Source: an uncultured Latescibacterota bacterium
Lineage (GTDB): Bacteria; Latescibacterota; UBA2968
Direction of reading: 5' to 3'
NCBI GenBank assembly: GCA_958295785.1
Contig: OY282377.1
Coordinates: 2,556,394 to 2,620,393, forward strand
Length of the DNA: 64,000 bases
Positions within the stretch are counted from its first letter, which is position 1, and the number at the start of each line of letters is the position of its first letter. The notes under the pieces are model-generated. The model was not told where the DNA came from. It ran no database searches and worked only from the letters and a program-made list of their open reading frames with translations. The translations under genes were made by a program, and so were the position numbers. Below, in pieces: positions 52,206 through 61,119 of this stretch.

Positions 52206-53564
52206 TTAGTGGCCTTCGTGGATCGTCCCTCTCGCTTCTGCGATTTCTAACAGAGCATTGGTTTTTACCACCTGCCCGATCAAATCGTGCTCGGTTGCAT
52301 CGGTGATTTGGACTTCGACGAAGTCGCCGATTTGTGCGGGGCCGGTGAAGAACACGGCGCCGTCGATCTCGGGCGCGTCCATGCGCGTGCGACCAACATA
52401 GTCATAAGTCGGATCGTCTGAGACCTCATCTACCAGCACTTTGAACGCGCGCCCAATGTGTGCGGCGTTCAATTCCCCCGAGATGCGCGCTTGCAATGCC
52501 ATCAGGTCGTTCAGCCGGTCGCGCTTGACCTCTTCGGGCACGTCATCGGTCAGGTGACCGGCTTGCGTGCCATCTTCGTGGGAATAGGTGAAGCCGACGA
52601 GGCGATTGAATTGCATTTCATCGACAAAATCCATCAATTCCGCGACGTGTTCATCGCGCTCTCCCGGAAATCCCGCGATGATCGACGACCGCAGGGTCAA
52701 ATTCGGGATGCGTGCGCGCAAGGTGTGGATCAACTTGCGGATGCCCGCCTGCGTGGTGCTGCGGTTCATCGCCTTCAAAATGGGGTCGGATGCGTGCTGA
52801 ATGGGCAGGTCGATGTACCCGCACAATTTCTCTTCGCTCGCCAACAGGTCGATCAACTCATCGCGCCAACCCGTCGGATAGGCGTACAGCAACCGCACCC
52901 AATCGAGGCCCTCGATTTGGATCAATTCCCCGAGCAAATCCGTCAATCGGGGCCTGCCGTACACATCCGCGCCATAGCGCATGGTGTCCTGCGCGATAAG
53001 GGCGATTTCGCGCACGCCATGGGCCACCATGCGATGGGCTTCGGCGACCAAGCGATTCAGGTCTTCGCTTTTGTTTTTCCCGCGAAAATTGGGAATGGCG
53101 CAAAACGCACACGTTCGGTCGCATCCATCCGAGATTCGCAAATACGCCCAGTGTTTTGGCGTGAGCAAGTGCCGAGACTCCGCGTCTCGAATCGTCTGAA
53201 TGCGCGATGTGCCCAGCAAGTGATCGCAATGCGCCACGATGTCGCGCTCGCCCACAAGGCCCACGATCAGGTCCGCCTCCACGAGTTCAGCTTCCAATTC
53301 TTTGCGGTATCGCTCGGCCAAACAACCGGTGACAATAACGCCTCGGCACCGCCCTTTGTCTTTGTATTCGGCGGCGTCCATCACGGTTGCAATGGATTCT
53401 TCTTTGGCGGGTTCGATGAATCCGCAGGTATTGACGACAATGATATCGGCGTCTTCGGCTTTGTCCGAGAGGTCGTACCCATTGAGCGCGAGAAGGCGGT
53501 GCATGCGCTCGGAATCGACCGTGTTTTTCGGGCAGCCCAGGGTGATGAGGTTGATCGTCGGCAT
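52206..53564 (-). CDS. rimO: Ribosomal protein S12 methylthiotransferase
   Basis: 452 residues. Radical-SAM enzyme that adds a methylthio group to Asp-89 of ribosomal protein S12. N-terminal MTTase domain: INLITLGCPKNTVDSE with the first cluster cysteine, NTCGFI and VTGCLAER with the other two. Radical SAM motif CDRTCAFCAIPNFRG (CxxxCxxC) near residue 150, and a C-terminal TRAM domain with VGRTRMDAPEIDG. The CPKNTVD sequence separates RimO from MiaB. The right edge is near the psd operon. Confidence 0.95.
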   Translation of the reverse strand: MPTINLITLGCPKNTVDSERMHRLLALNGYDLSDKAEDADIIVVNTCGFIEPAKEESIATVMDAAEYKDKGRCRGVIVTGCLAERYRKELEAELVEADLIVGLVGERDIVAHCDHLLGTSRIQTIRDAESRHLLTPKHWAYLRISDGCDRTCAFCAIPNFRGKNKSEDLNRLVAEAHRMVAHGVREIALIAQDTMRYGADVYGRPRLTDLLGELIQIEGLDWVRLLYAYPTGWRDELIDLLASEEKLCGYIDLPIQHASDPILKAMNRSTTQAGIRKLIHTLRARIPNLTLRSSIIAGFPGERDEHVAELMDFVDEMQFNRLVGFTYSHEDGTQAGHLTDDVPEEVKRDRLNDLMALQARISGELNAAHIGRAFKVLVDEVSDDPTYDYVGRTRMDAPEIDGAVFFTGPAQIGDFVEVQITDATEHDLIGQVVKTNALLEIAEARGTIHEGH

Positions 53565-53612
53565 AGATGGTGTTGGGAAAAAGGGTGGAAAGACGAGTAA
53601 TGCAGAGGGACA

Positions 53613-54128
53613 TTATCTAAAAATCGCCCACACATAGACTGCGATAAGCAACGCGATAAGGGCAGCGAATGCGATCCCTTTGGATTTGCGCGTGGGTACA
53701 GGTAGGAGCATCGCCGCGATCATCAACCCATAAGCCACGAATAAAATTTGCCTGACCCACTCGTCGGGCAAGACAAAGCGCGTGGTAAATGCCAGCGGGA
53801 GAAAGACCGTCGAGATCGGCACGACGTCGCGGTCTGATTCGGCCAATCGCGCGGCGCAAACCCCCATATATCCAATGAGCAAGGCGATGGATAGCGTGCC
53901 CCTCAACCCAAAGCAATAGGCAAAAATAGCGGGCGCGAAACCACAAGTACACATGGCAACGAGGCGGTTGAGCGCGATCTGTTTGGGATCGGTCCCCAAA
54001 TTGACCAGCGCGGCGAACAGCAGACATACGAGGGCGACTTCAAATTGCGCCTGCATGGCAAACATCGCCATACCAAAGCCAAAGAACAGACCCGAGAGCG
54101 CGATCAGGTTGGATGCCTTCAAGGTCAT
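53613..54128 (-). CDS. PssA-like membrane protein lacking the CDP-alcohol transferase motif
   Basis: 171 residues with about six hydrophobic helices. The end of the expected motif region reads NRLVAMCTCGFAPAIFAYCFG, which matches the DSLADxxSFGxAPAxxxY part of phosphatidylserine synthases; but the essential D-G-x2-A-R-x8-G-x3-D-x3-D set is not present: the aligned Asp positions are Asn and Ala, and the segment upstream is about ten residues shorter. Its gene overlaps psd by ATGA, the usual pss-psd arrangement, so an origin as PssA is likely, but the protein is probably not an active synthase. Confidence 0.7.
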   Translation of the reverse strand: MTLKASNLIALSGLFFGFGMAMFAMQAQFEVALVCLLFAALVNLGTDPKQIALNRLVAMCTCGFAPAIFAYCFGLRGTLSIALLIGYMGVCAARLAESDRDVVPISTVFLPLAFTTRFVLPDEWVRQILFVAYGLMIAAMLLPVPTRKSKGIAFAALIALLIAVYVWAIFR

Positions 54129-55018
54129 GGACTGACACCCAGTTGCGAACCCATCAGAACTTGGACCTCGATGCCCGCCCGCGTGTCGCGGATCAAGTCC
54201 GCGTCAAAGACGATGCGCCCGGGCTCGAACAGGAGAACCACAGTGGATCCGCCAAATTGGAAATAGCCCTTTTCGCGGCCGCGCGCAACCCTGCCCGACG
54301 GGTGTGTTTGGACGATGCGCCCCACGGCCCAGCCCGCGATTTCTATGATCATCACGCGGCCAAAGTACGCGGTTTCGAGGGATGTCATTGCGCGCTTGTT
54401 GTGGGCGAACAAATCGGGTTTGACAGCGAGCAAAATGGGATTGACCAAATAATAGCGTCCAGAAATTTCAGTCGGCGGCGTTGCAATGCCGTCAACCGGA
54501 AAGTGAAAGCGGTGATAGTCTGCCGGCGCCAATCGGATCACCAGCGCGGCGCCATTGCAATACGGCGTTGCCGATGTTTTTGACGCCATCAGAGATGCGA
54601 TATCCACATGCGACCCCTTGACGGGCAAACGGGTTTGTTCACAGAGTTTGGGATAGGCCAACACCTTGCCATCGGCGGGCGAACAAAAGACGGTCGGGTC
54701 GGCCGCAAAGGGGCGCGCGCCGGGTTTGAGCGCGCGCGCGAAAAACGCATTCAAATTTTTGTACTGCTCAACGGGCAACGCGACTTCGTCGAGATCGATA
54801 TCGTATTTTTTCACAAAGGATCGAATTTTTTTCCGCGATCCCACCCAATCCATGCCCTTGCCCAGCAGCCAGCAAAAGGCGTGTGTATTGAGAAGCATAT
54901 CGCAAACAAACATCGCCACGCGAGACCGCGCAAGGGCGTATTGCACCCTGGGCAAAATCAGCGGTTCGGAAATCATCTCGCCCGTTTTGCGGTCGCGGTA
55001 GATCACCTGATCGGTCAT
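54125..55018 (-). CDS. psd: Phosphatidylserine decarboxylase
   Basis: 297 residues. Pyruvoyl enzyme making phosphatidylethanolamine from phosphatidylserine at the membrane. Self-cleavage motif FGGSTVVLLF near residue 257 (usual LGST; here GGST, still with the Ser that becomes pyruvoyl), plus the His in YHRFHFPVDG and the ADGKV segment. ATGA overlap with the PssA-like gene downstream. Gram-negative-type membrane lipid synthesis is implied. Confidence 0.92.
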   Translation of the reverse strand: MTDQVIYRDRKTGEMISEPLILPRVQYALARSRVAMFVCDMLLNTHAFCWLLGKGMDWVGSRKKIRSFVKKYDIDLDEVALPVEQYKNLNAFFARALKPGARPFAADPTVFCSPADGKVLAYPKLCEQTRLPVKGSHVDIASLMASKTSATPYCNGAALVIRLAPADYHRFHFPVDGIATPPTEISGRYYLVNPILLAVKPDLFAHNKRAMTSLETAYFGRVMIIEIAGWAVGRIVQTHPSGRVARGREKGYFQFGGSTVVLLFEPGRIVFDADLIRDTRAGIEVQVLMGSQLGVSP

Positions 55019-55080
55019 GATGATCCTTTCAACAGGTGCGTAATACCAATTTGATTTTTATTTTTCCGCATCCCATCAGG

Positions 55081-55522
55081 GAGGAATGAGGAACAGACAT
55101 TCTGTACGGATCATGGGTTGCTTGTCTCAAGCATTTGGTCCTATAGCATCGTTTGTTGCCTTTGATGCGTTGGCTACGCCTGTGCCTACGGCGTGCGGCG
55201 ACCTACTTTTTTTCAACAGGAAAAAAAAGTAGGCGAGCGGGGTACAACTGCCCCAGCAGTTCAAAAATGCCGCTCTCATGCGCCGAGGGGCTTGCACAGC
55301 GCAAATCGTTTTTCTAGTAGTACGGCATGCGCTGGCCTGCAAGGTGGGTTGCAAGAGGGCGGTTCGTTGCGAGACGGCCTTGCGCGCTGTGCGTGATGGT
55401 TTTATCTGATGGTCTTTTGGGATGGCCTTGTTGCAATGGCTTCTCTGAATGATGGCGTAACGTCAAGAGAATCATTTGCGGGTCGCATATCGCACCACAT
55501 CAGGCTAACAGAAAATCAATTT
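55081..55522. repeat. Long intergenic element, copy C
   Basis: Matches copy A over about 430 bp, with GAGGAATGAGGAACAGAC at its left end (shared with copy B). Internal hairpin CTACTTTTTTT with AAAAAAAGTAG around CAACAG, plus a second AACTGCCCCAGCAGTT hairpin. The right end supplies the stop codon of the pseudouridine synthase gene. Confidence 0.85.
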
Positions 55523-56165
55523 ATATAAATCCCTTGGGCCAAAATGCTTCTGGCGCGGCCTCAAAGGTCATGCGTTCTTTTTGGGTCGGATGCGCCACGG
55601 TGAGCGATAGCGCGTGGAGGGCGATGGCGCGGTTGGGAAATGGCGCGCGCGATCCGTATTTGAAATCGCCCCACACGGGATGCCCGATATGCGCGAATTG
55701 CACGCGAATTTGATGGTGGCGGCCCGTGGCGAGGTTCACGCGGATGTGGGATATGCCCCGGCGATATGCCACCCGCTCAAACGAGAGTTCAGCGCGTTGG
55801 CCACCGCGCGTCACGATGCGGCTTTTGGTCTGCCGCCGCGCAATGTCATGCACCAGCCGACCGGTTTTGGCAACTTTGCCCTCCACCAGTGCCACATAGC
55901 ATTTTTCAACGGTTCGCTTTCTGAACTGATCCGACAGACGGCGCGCTGCTGTTGACGTGCGCGCAAAGACCACCACGCCAGAGACCGGGCGGTCCAAGCG
56001 GTGGACCAATCCGAGAAACACATTGCCGGGTTTGTTGAATTTGACCTTGAGAAAAGCTTTGCCCCTGTCGAGCAAATTCTCATCGGCGGTGTGGTTGCCC
56101 TGTATGAGCATGCCAGCGGGTTTTCGCGCGACCAGCAGATGGTTGTCCAAATAGAGAATATTCAT
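55521..56165 (-). CDS. RluA-family pseudouridine synthase
   Basis: 214 residues from the ATG at 56165, where MNILYLDNHLLVARKPAGM begins the family; an upstream in-frame ATG is ignored. Catalytic Asp lies in LVHRLDRPVSGVVVFA. It also carries LATGRHHQIRVQFAHIGHPV and the KYVALVEG segment. It isomerises uridine in rRNA or tRNA; the exact site is unknown. No N-terminal S4 domain. Its last codons and stop lie in the border of long element copy C. Confidence 0.9.
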   Translation of the reverse strand: MNILYLDNHLLVARKPAGMLIQGNHTADENLLDRGKAFLKVKFNKPGNVFLGLVHRLDRPVSGVVVFARTSTAARRLSDQFRKRTVEKCYVALVEGKVAKTGRLVHDIARRQTKSRIVTRGGQRAELSFERVAYRRGISHIRVNLATGRHHQIRVQFAHIGHPVWGDFKYGSRAPFPNRAIALHALSLTVAHPTQKERMTFEAAPEAFWPKGFI

Positions 56166-56299
56166 ACACTGCAATTTACACGCGAAACGCCAAAAGCGCA
56201 ACCGCCGCGCCCATTTTGAGATTGACCGCGAGAGGCGAATGGGGTATAAATGGCGGGCCCGAGATGCAACCACCTAAGAACGCGAATAAAAGGTGATCG

Positions 56300-57760
56300 A
56301 TGAAAAAACTCCTCATCCTGCTCATCCTCGTCAGCGCGCCACTTTTCGCCGATGAAGCCCATCGCCGAGCCGCGGTTGACGCGATGGCGCGGGCGACGCG
56401 CTATTTTCGCACGCATGTCGCCACAAATGGCGGGTATTTGTGGCGATACAAAACCGACTTTTCCATGCGCGAAGGCGAAGGCGCGGCGGCGGCCACGTCG
56501 ATATGGGTGCAACCGCCCGGCACGCCTGCGGTGGGCATGGCCTTTCTCGCGGCTTATGAAGCCACGCGCGATACGCTGTTTCTCAACGGCGCGGTTGACG
56601 CGGCACACGCGCTCGTTTGGGGGCAACTCGCGTCGGGCGGTTGGGATTATCGCATCGAGTTTGACGCCCAACAAAGCAAACGCTGGCACTATCGGCGGGA
56701 TGTCGAGCGGGGCGATGTGCAGACGGGCGACCGCCGCAATCGCACCACGCTGGACGACAACACCACGCAAAGCGCGTTGCAATTGCTGATGCGCGTTGAC
56801 AAAGCGCGCGATTTCAAGGATGAGAAAATCCACAAGGCCGTGCAATTTGGCCTCGATGCCCTGCTCAAAGCGCAGTATCCAAATGGCGCGTGGCCGCAGC
56901 GGTTTGAAGCGTTTCCCGATCCGGAAAAGTTTCCAATCAAAAAAGCGCGCTATCCCAAAACTTGGCCGCGAACCCATCCCAATACGCGCTATGTGGGCTA
57001 TTACACGTTCAACGACAATGCCATTGCCGATGTGATCGAAACAATGGTTGAAGCACATGACATTTACGGCGACACGCGCTATTTGGACGCGGCCATACGC
57101 GGGGGCGATTTTATTTTGCTCGCACAGATGCCCGCGCCGCAACCCGCGTGGGCGCAACAGTACAATCTGGACATGGAGCCGACTTGGGCGCGGCGATTTG
57201 AACCGCCGGCCATTACGGGGGGAGAAAGTTTTGGGATTATGCAAACGCTTTTGGACTTGTACGTTCAAACCGGGGTGCAACGCTTTCTCGATCCCATTCC
57301 CCACGCACTCGATTGGGCCCACCGCTCGCGCTTGCCCGATGGGCGCATGGCCCGTTTTTACGAACTCCAGACGAATCGCCCCCTGTATTTTACCCGCGAT
57401 TACGCGCTCGCGTACAGCGATTCGGATATGCCCACGCATTACGCATTCAAAGTGAGTGGCAACCGAATCGAGCGGATTGAAGCCCTTTACCAGCGCGTCA
57501 CAGCAGAGGGCCGCGAAAAACTATTGGCAGAACGCGAGCGCGTCTCGGCTCCCAGTGTTGAACAGGTTAAAAAAATCATCGCCACACTCGACGAACAAGG
57601 CCGCTGGGTGGAACGCGGATCATTGCGAAATCCGCAAAACCGGCGAGAACGCATTGAGGCCGAAATTCTCTCGTGCCGCACGTTCAACCGCAATCTCGAG
57701 ATGTTGGCGCGCTACGTCAAAACCCGTGCTGACGAGACGAATCGACGAATCGGCGAATAG
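56300..57760 (+). CDS. Secreted pectate lyase-like protein (PL10 family)
   Basis: 486 residues with a signal peptide MKKLLILLILVSAPLFAD. The middle (about 190-310) has PNGAWPQRFEAFPDPEKF, then GYYTFNDNAIADVIETMV and the repeated helix pairs of an (alpha/alpha) barrel, as in PL10 pectate lyases. It would cleave polygalacturonate by beta-elimination outside the cytosol. The extra N-terminal 180 residues (GGYLWRYKTDFSMREGEG, PPGTPAVGMAFLAAYE) are also alpha-barrel-like. The start has an AAAGGTGAT ribosome-binding site. Fits a plant- or alga-degrading lifestyle. Confidence 0.82.
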   Translation: MKKLLILLILVSAPLFADEAHRRAAVDAMARATRYFRTHVATNGGYLWRYKTDFSMREGEGAAAATSIWVQPPGTPAVGMAFLAAYEATRDTLFLNGAVDAAHALVWGQLASGGWDYRIEFDAQQSKRWHYRRDVERGDVQTGDRRNRTTLDDNTTQSALQLLMRVDKARDFKDEKIHKAVQFGLDALLKAQYPNGAWPQRFEAFPDPEKFPIKKARYPKTWPRTHPNTRYVGYYTFNDNAIADVIETMVEAHDIYGDTRYLDAAIRGGDFILLAQMPAPQPAWAQQYNLDMEPTWARRFEPPAITGGESFGIMQTLLDLYVQTGVQRFLDPIPHALDWAHRSRLPDGRMARFYELQTNRPLYFTRDYALAYSDSDMPTHYAFKVSGNRIERIEALYQRVTAEGREKLLAERERVSAPSVEQVKKIIATLDEQGRWVERGSLRNPQNRRERIEAEILSCRTFNRNLEMLARYVKTRADETNRRIGE

Positions 57761-57891
57761 ACGGATGGTCTCACCGCTGATCGCTGACTGCTTCTCATAT
57801 CTTCGGGCGGGCACGGGGGCTACGGTCTCACATCTCGATTTTAGGGGTGGCGGGGTGGACTGACTGCTGATCGCTTTTCGCAACTTTGCAC

Positions 57892-57948
57892 TTGACACGA
57901 GACCAACATTTGGTTTATGTTTCTATCAGTTGTTTTATGAACAAAACA
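57892..57948 (+). promoter_or_regulatory. feo operon promoter and dyad operators
   Basis: TTGACA at 57892-57897, a 17-base spacer, and TTATGT at 57915-57920. The spacer is itself the dyad ACCAACATTTGGT (57902-57914). A second dyad, TGTTTTATGAACAAAACA, lies at 57931-57948, just past the expected start. Both could bind the DtxR-type regulator encoded by the first gene, giving metal-dependent self-control. Confidence 0.65.
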
Positions 57949-57970
57949 TCAGTTTGAAGGGAAGGTCGTT

Positions 57971-58495
57971 ATGATGGCATCGGATGTTTGGAAAGAATAC
58001 GAGAGCAATGAGATTTCCCACAGTGTTGCCCATCATCTGGTTGCCATTCACGAATTGATGGGCGATTTGGGCTATGCGCGGGTATCGGATGTGGCCCGCG
58101 TGCTGGAGATTACGCGGGGCAGCGCGTCTTTGACGCTCAAAGCCCTCAAGGCGCGCGGTCTGGTTTTGGAAGATCGCAATAAGTTTTTGAAATTGTCCGA
58201 AGATGGGCATAGCATTGTCAATTCCGTTTTGGCAAAACGCGCCATTGTTCGCAAATTTCTCAACGAGGTGCTCAAACTGGACGCGCATCAGGCCGAGGTG
58301 GATGCGTGCAAGGTCGAGCATCTCTTGAGCGCGAAAACCGGCGCGCAATTGTTGCAATTTGTGCGTTTCTTGCTCTCTGATGATTCCACTGCGCGGCAAT
58401 TTCTCACGGAATTTTGGCGCGAGTTGGCGCGAAATGAGGACGGGCAATGGCCCATTCAAGATGTCGATCAATTGTTTGAATTGGAGTTTCGATAA
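57971..58495 (+). CDS. DtxR/MntR-family metal-dependent regulator
   Basis: 174 residues. N-terminal winged helix: YLMGDLGYARVSDVARVLEI and GSASLTLKALKARGLV; then a dimerisation domain with the metal ligands VLKLDAHQAEVDACKVEHLLS (Cys, His, Glu, as in MntR/IdeR). It would repress iron (or manganese) uptake genes when metal is plentiful. First gene of the feo operon: its stop overlaps the feoA ATG by one base, so all three genes share one transcript. Two dyads upstream are possible operators. Confidence 0.9.
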   Translation: MMASDVWKEYESNEISHSVAHHLVAIHELMGDLGYARVSDVARVLEITRGSASLTLKALKARGLVLEDRNKFLKLSEDGHSIVNSVLAKRAIVRKFLNEVLKLDAHQAEVDACKVEHLLSAKTGAQLLQFVRFLLSDDSTARQFLTEFWRELARNEDGQWPIQDVDQLFELEFR

Positions 58496-58737
58496 TGGCA
58501 AAGACAAGGGAAACCGCAACGCCGCTTTCGGGATGGTGTCAGGGAGATGAAGGCGTTATTGAACGCATTTTAGAGACGAATCACCTCGCGGCGCGATTGC
58601 GCGAGTTCGGCGCGATGCCGGGGATGCCCGTGCGCGTGTTGCGCGTGGGTTGCCCCTTGGTCATTCAGGTGGGGGCCAGCAGATTTTGCTTGCGAAAAGC
58701 CGATGCCGCGTGCATTGAAGGAAAAAAAGCGGCTTGA
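58495..58737 (+). CDS. feoA: Ferrous iron transport protein A
   Basis: 80 residues, a single SH3-like FeoA domain: LREFGAMPGMPVRVLRVGCP and LVIQVGASRFCLRKADAACI. It interacts with FeoB and helps ferrous iron uptake. It shares one base with the regulator's stop codon and ends seven bases before feoB. Length and composition are normal for the family. Confidence 0.92.
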   Translation: MAKTRETATPLSGWCQGDEGVIERILETNHLAARLREFGAMPGMPVRVLRVGCPLVIQVGASRFCLRKADAACIEGKKAA

Positions 58738-58743
58738 TTGCTT

Positions 58744-60924
58744 ATGGCAACGGATATAACAGATCAAAAACGGGCGTCTGCCGGGCAGACGACAGTCGCC
58801 GTAGTCGGCAATCCCAATACGGGCAAGACAACGCTTTTTAACGCGCTGACCGGGCTTTCGCAGCGCGTGGGAAATTTCCCCGGCGTGACGGTCGAGCGCA
58901 AAATTGGGCAACTAACCTTGCCCCAAGTGGGCGCGGTTAACCTGCTGGATTTGCCCGGTACCTACAGCCTTTCGGCGCAATCTCCGGACGAAGTCATCGC
59001 GGTGGAAGCCCTGATGGGTATTCTGGAGGGAGAGCGCGATATTCAAGCCGTGCTCGTGGTGCTCGACGCCAGCAATTTGCGGCGCAATTTATACATTGTA
59101 TCGCAACTTCTCGAACTGGATTTGCCCCTGGTCTTGGCCCTCAATATGTCGGATGTGGCCAAAGCCAGGGGCATTGTTATTGACGCGGACGCGCTGACCG
59201 CACGACTGGGCGTGCCGGTCATTCCCGTGCAGGCCAACAAACGTTTGGGCCTCAACGACTTAAAAGACGCGCTTTCCCGCGCGCTCGACAAGGGCATGGC
59301 GCCAGCGCGCAGTGGGGCATTGCCGCAATTTTTGTGGGCAGAAGTCGATCTGGTGGCGCGAAAATACGCAGGCGCGTCTGCGGGCTTGGTGCTGCGCGCG
59401 TTGATCGACGATCGGCGCGCGGGTGCATCCGCGGTTTTGAAACGCTTTGGCGATGGCTTTGCAGCGGATATTCGCGCATTGCGCGTACGGGTCAAGGCAC
59501 GAGGCACGCTGGCGAGTTGGGAGAGCGAATCGCGCTATCAATGGATCGACGAGGTGCTCGACGGCGCGTTGCGCGATCCCGAACCCCTTCGCAAAACCCG
59601 GTCTGATCGGTTGGATCGCGTGCTGACGCATCCGCTCGGCGGGATCCTGGGTTTTGCCGCGGTGATGGCCCTCGTTTTTCAGGCGATTTTTTTCTGGGCA
59701 ACGCCGCTCATGGATGGGATAGACGCGCTGTTTGGGACGCTCGGCGACTGGATTTCGGGGTATCTTCCCGACGGCGCGCTACAAAGCATGGTGGTCGATG
59801 GGGCCATTGCCGGCGTGGGCGGCGTGGTCATTTTTTTGCCGCAAATTTGCATCCTATTTCTCTTTATCGGCCTGCTCGAAGATTGCGGTTATATGGCCCG
59901 CGCCGCGCTGTTGATGGATCGGTTGCTCACGCCTTGTGGGTTGTCGGGCAAGTCGTTTATCCCCCTGTTGTCGAGTTTTGCCTGCGCGATTCCAGGGGTG
60001 ATGGCAACGCGCACGATTGACGATTCCAAAGACCGCATTGCCACGATGCTGGTCGCGCCGCTGATGAGTTGCTCGGCGCGGTTGCCGGTGTACGCGATTT
60101 TTATTGGGGCATTTATCCCCGATCAAACGATTTGGGGGGGATTTGGTTTGCAAGGGCTCGCGCTTTTCGCGCTGTATTGCGTGGGGGTTGTCGTGGCGAT
60201 TCCGGTTGCGTGGATCTTAAAAAAGACGCTCCTGAAAGGGCAACCCGCGCCGTTTGTGCTCGAGATGCCATCCTACAAGATACCCGATGTGGGCACGGTT
60301 GGCATGCGCGTTTATCAAAGTGCGCGGCATTTTTTAGAACGCGCAGGCACCTTGATCCTCGCCGCGACCATTGTGATGTGGGCACTGGCGTATTTCCCGC
60401 GGTCTGAAACCATTGCCGCGCATTACGAGGCCGAGCGCGTGCGATTGGCCGGGGCGCCGCAGGAGGTGCTGGCCGACTTGCACGCCCGAGAAGCCGGCGC
60501 GATGCTCGAACAGAGTTTTTTGGGGCGGATGGGGCACGCGATTGAACCCGTCGTAAAGCCGCTGGGATGGGATTGGCGGATCGGCATGGCCGCGCTGGCA
60601 TCTTTTCCGGCTCGGGAAGTGATCGTCGCGGTTTTGGGCACGATTTACAGCTTGGGCGAGGTGGATGAGGAATCCACCTCGCTGCGAGACGCGCTTCGGT
60701 CTGCGACATGGTCAGATGGGCGAAAGGTGTTCAACATCCCGGTCGCCCTTTCGATTATGGTATTTTTCGCGCTGTGCGCGCAGTGCGTTTCCACACTCGC
60801 GGTCATCCAACGCGAAACGGGCCGCTGGCGGTGGCCCGTGCTGACGTTTGCCTATATGACGCTGCTCGCCTATATCGGCGCGTTTGTGACGTATCAACTC
60901 GGCGTGGCAATCGGATGGGGGTGA
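58744..60924 (+). CDS. feoB: Ferrous iron transport protein B
   Basis: 726 residues from the ATG at 58744. Inner-membrane Fe(II) transporter with a cytosolic GTPase: G1 GNPNTGKTTLFNALTG, G2/G3 LDLPGTYSL, and G4 NMSD. The membrane part has about eight helices with the Cys-containing segment PLLSSFACAIPGVMATR and a second gate GRMGHAIEPVVKPLGWDWR. Operon with regulator, feoA and a small Cys-rich gene. No odd features. Confidence 0.95.
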   Translation: MATDITDQKRASAGQTTVAVVGNPNTGKTTLFNALTGLSQRVGNFPGVTVERKIGQLTLPQVGAVNLLDLPGTYSLSAQSPDEVIAVEALMGILEGERDIQAVLVVLDASNLRRNLYIVSQLLELDLPLVLALNMSDVAKARGIVIDADALTARLGVPVIPVQANKRLGLNDLKDALSRALDKGMAPARSGALPQFLWAEVDLVARKYAGASAGLVLRALIDDRRAGASAVLKRFGDGFAADIRALRVRVKARGTLASWESESRYQWIDEVLDGALRDPEPLRKTRSDRLDRVLTHPLGGILGFAAVMALVFQAIFFWATPLMDGIDALFGTLGDWISGYLPDGALQSMVVDGAIAGVGGVVIFLPQICILFLFIGLLEDCGYMARAALLMDRLLTPCGLSGKSFIPLLSSFACAIPGVMATRTIDDSKDRIATMLVAPLMSCSARLPVYAIFIGAFIPDQTIWGGFGLQGLALFALYCVGVVVAIPVAWILKKTLLKGQPAPFVLEMPSYKIPDVGTVGMRVYQSARHFLERAGTLILAATIVMWALAYFPRSETIAAHYEAERVRLAGAPQEVLADLHAREAGAMLEQSFLGRMGHAIEPVVKPLGWDWRIGMAALASFPAREVIVAVLGTIYSLGEVDEESTSLRDALRSATWSDGRKVFNIPVALSIMVFFALCAQCVSTLAVIQRETGRWRWPVLTFAYMTLLAYIGAFVTYQLGVAIGWG

Positions 60925-60928
60925 CGAC

Positions 60929-61108
60929 ATGAGCGACTGGCAAAATTGGATCGCGGTTGCGGTGGCCCTGTGGTGTGCGTGGCGCGTTGTGCGCGAGATC
61001 GTGAGGCCGTTTGTCGCGCCATCTTCGGGATGTGGCGGCGCGTGCAAAAGCGCGAAATCGCAGACGCCCTGCTCATCTCCCCGCGAGGAGTTGCTCGAGA
61101 TCGAGTGA
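60929..61108 (+). CDS. Small Cys-rich FeoB-associated membrane protein
   Basis: 59 residues, MSDWQNWIAVAVALWCAWRV, then a basic stretch and GCGGACKSAKSQTPCSSP before an acidic end. One N-terminal membrane helix followed by a Cys-rich cytosolic tail (four Cys) is the plan of the small FeoB-associated proteins (FeoC-like or "FeoB-associated Cys-rich") that bind Fe-S clusters or help FeoB assembly. It begins four bases after the feoB stop, with GGGGGTGA as ribosome-binding site. Confidence 0.8.
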   Translation: MSDWQNWIAVAVALWCAWRVVREIVRPFVAPSSGCGGACKSAKSQTPCSSPREELLEIE

Positions 61109-61119
61109 CGCACGGAGTT

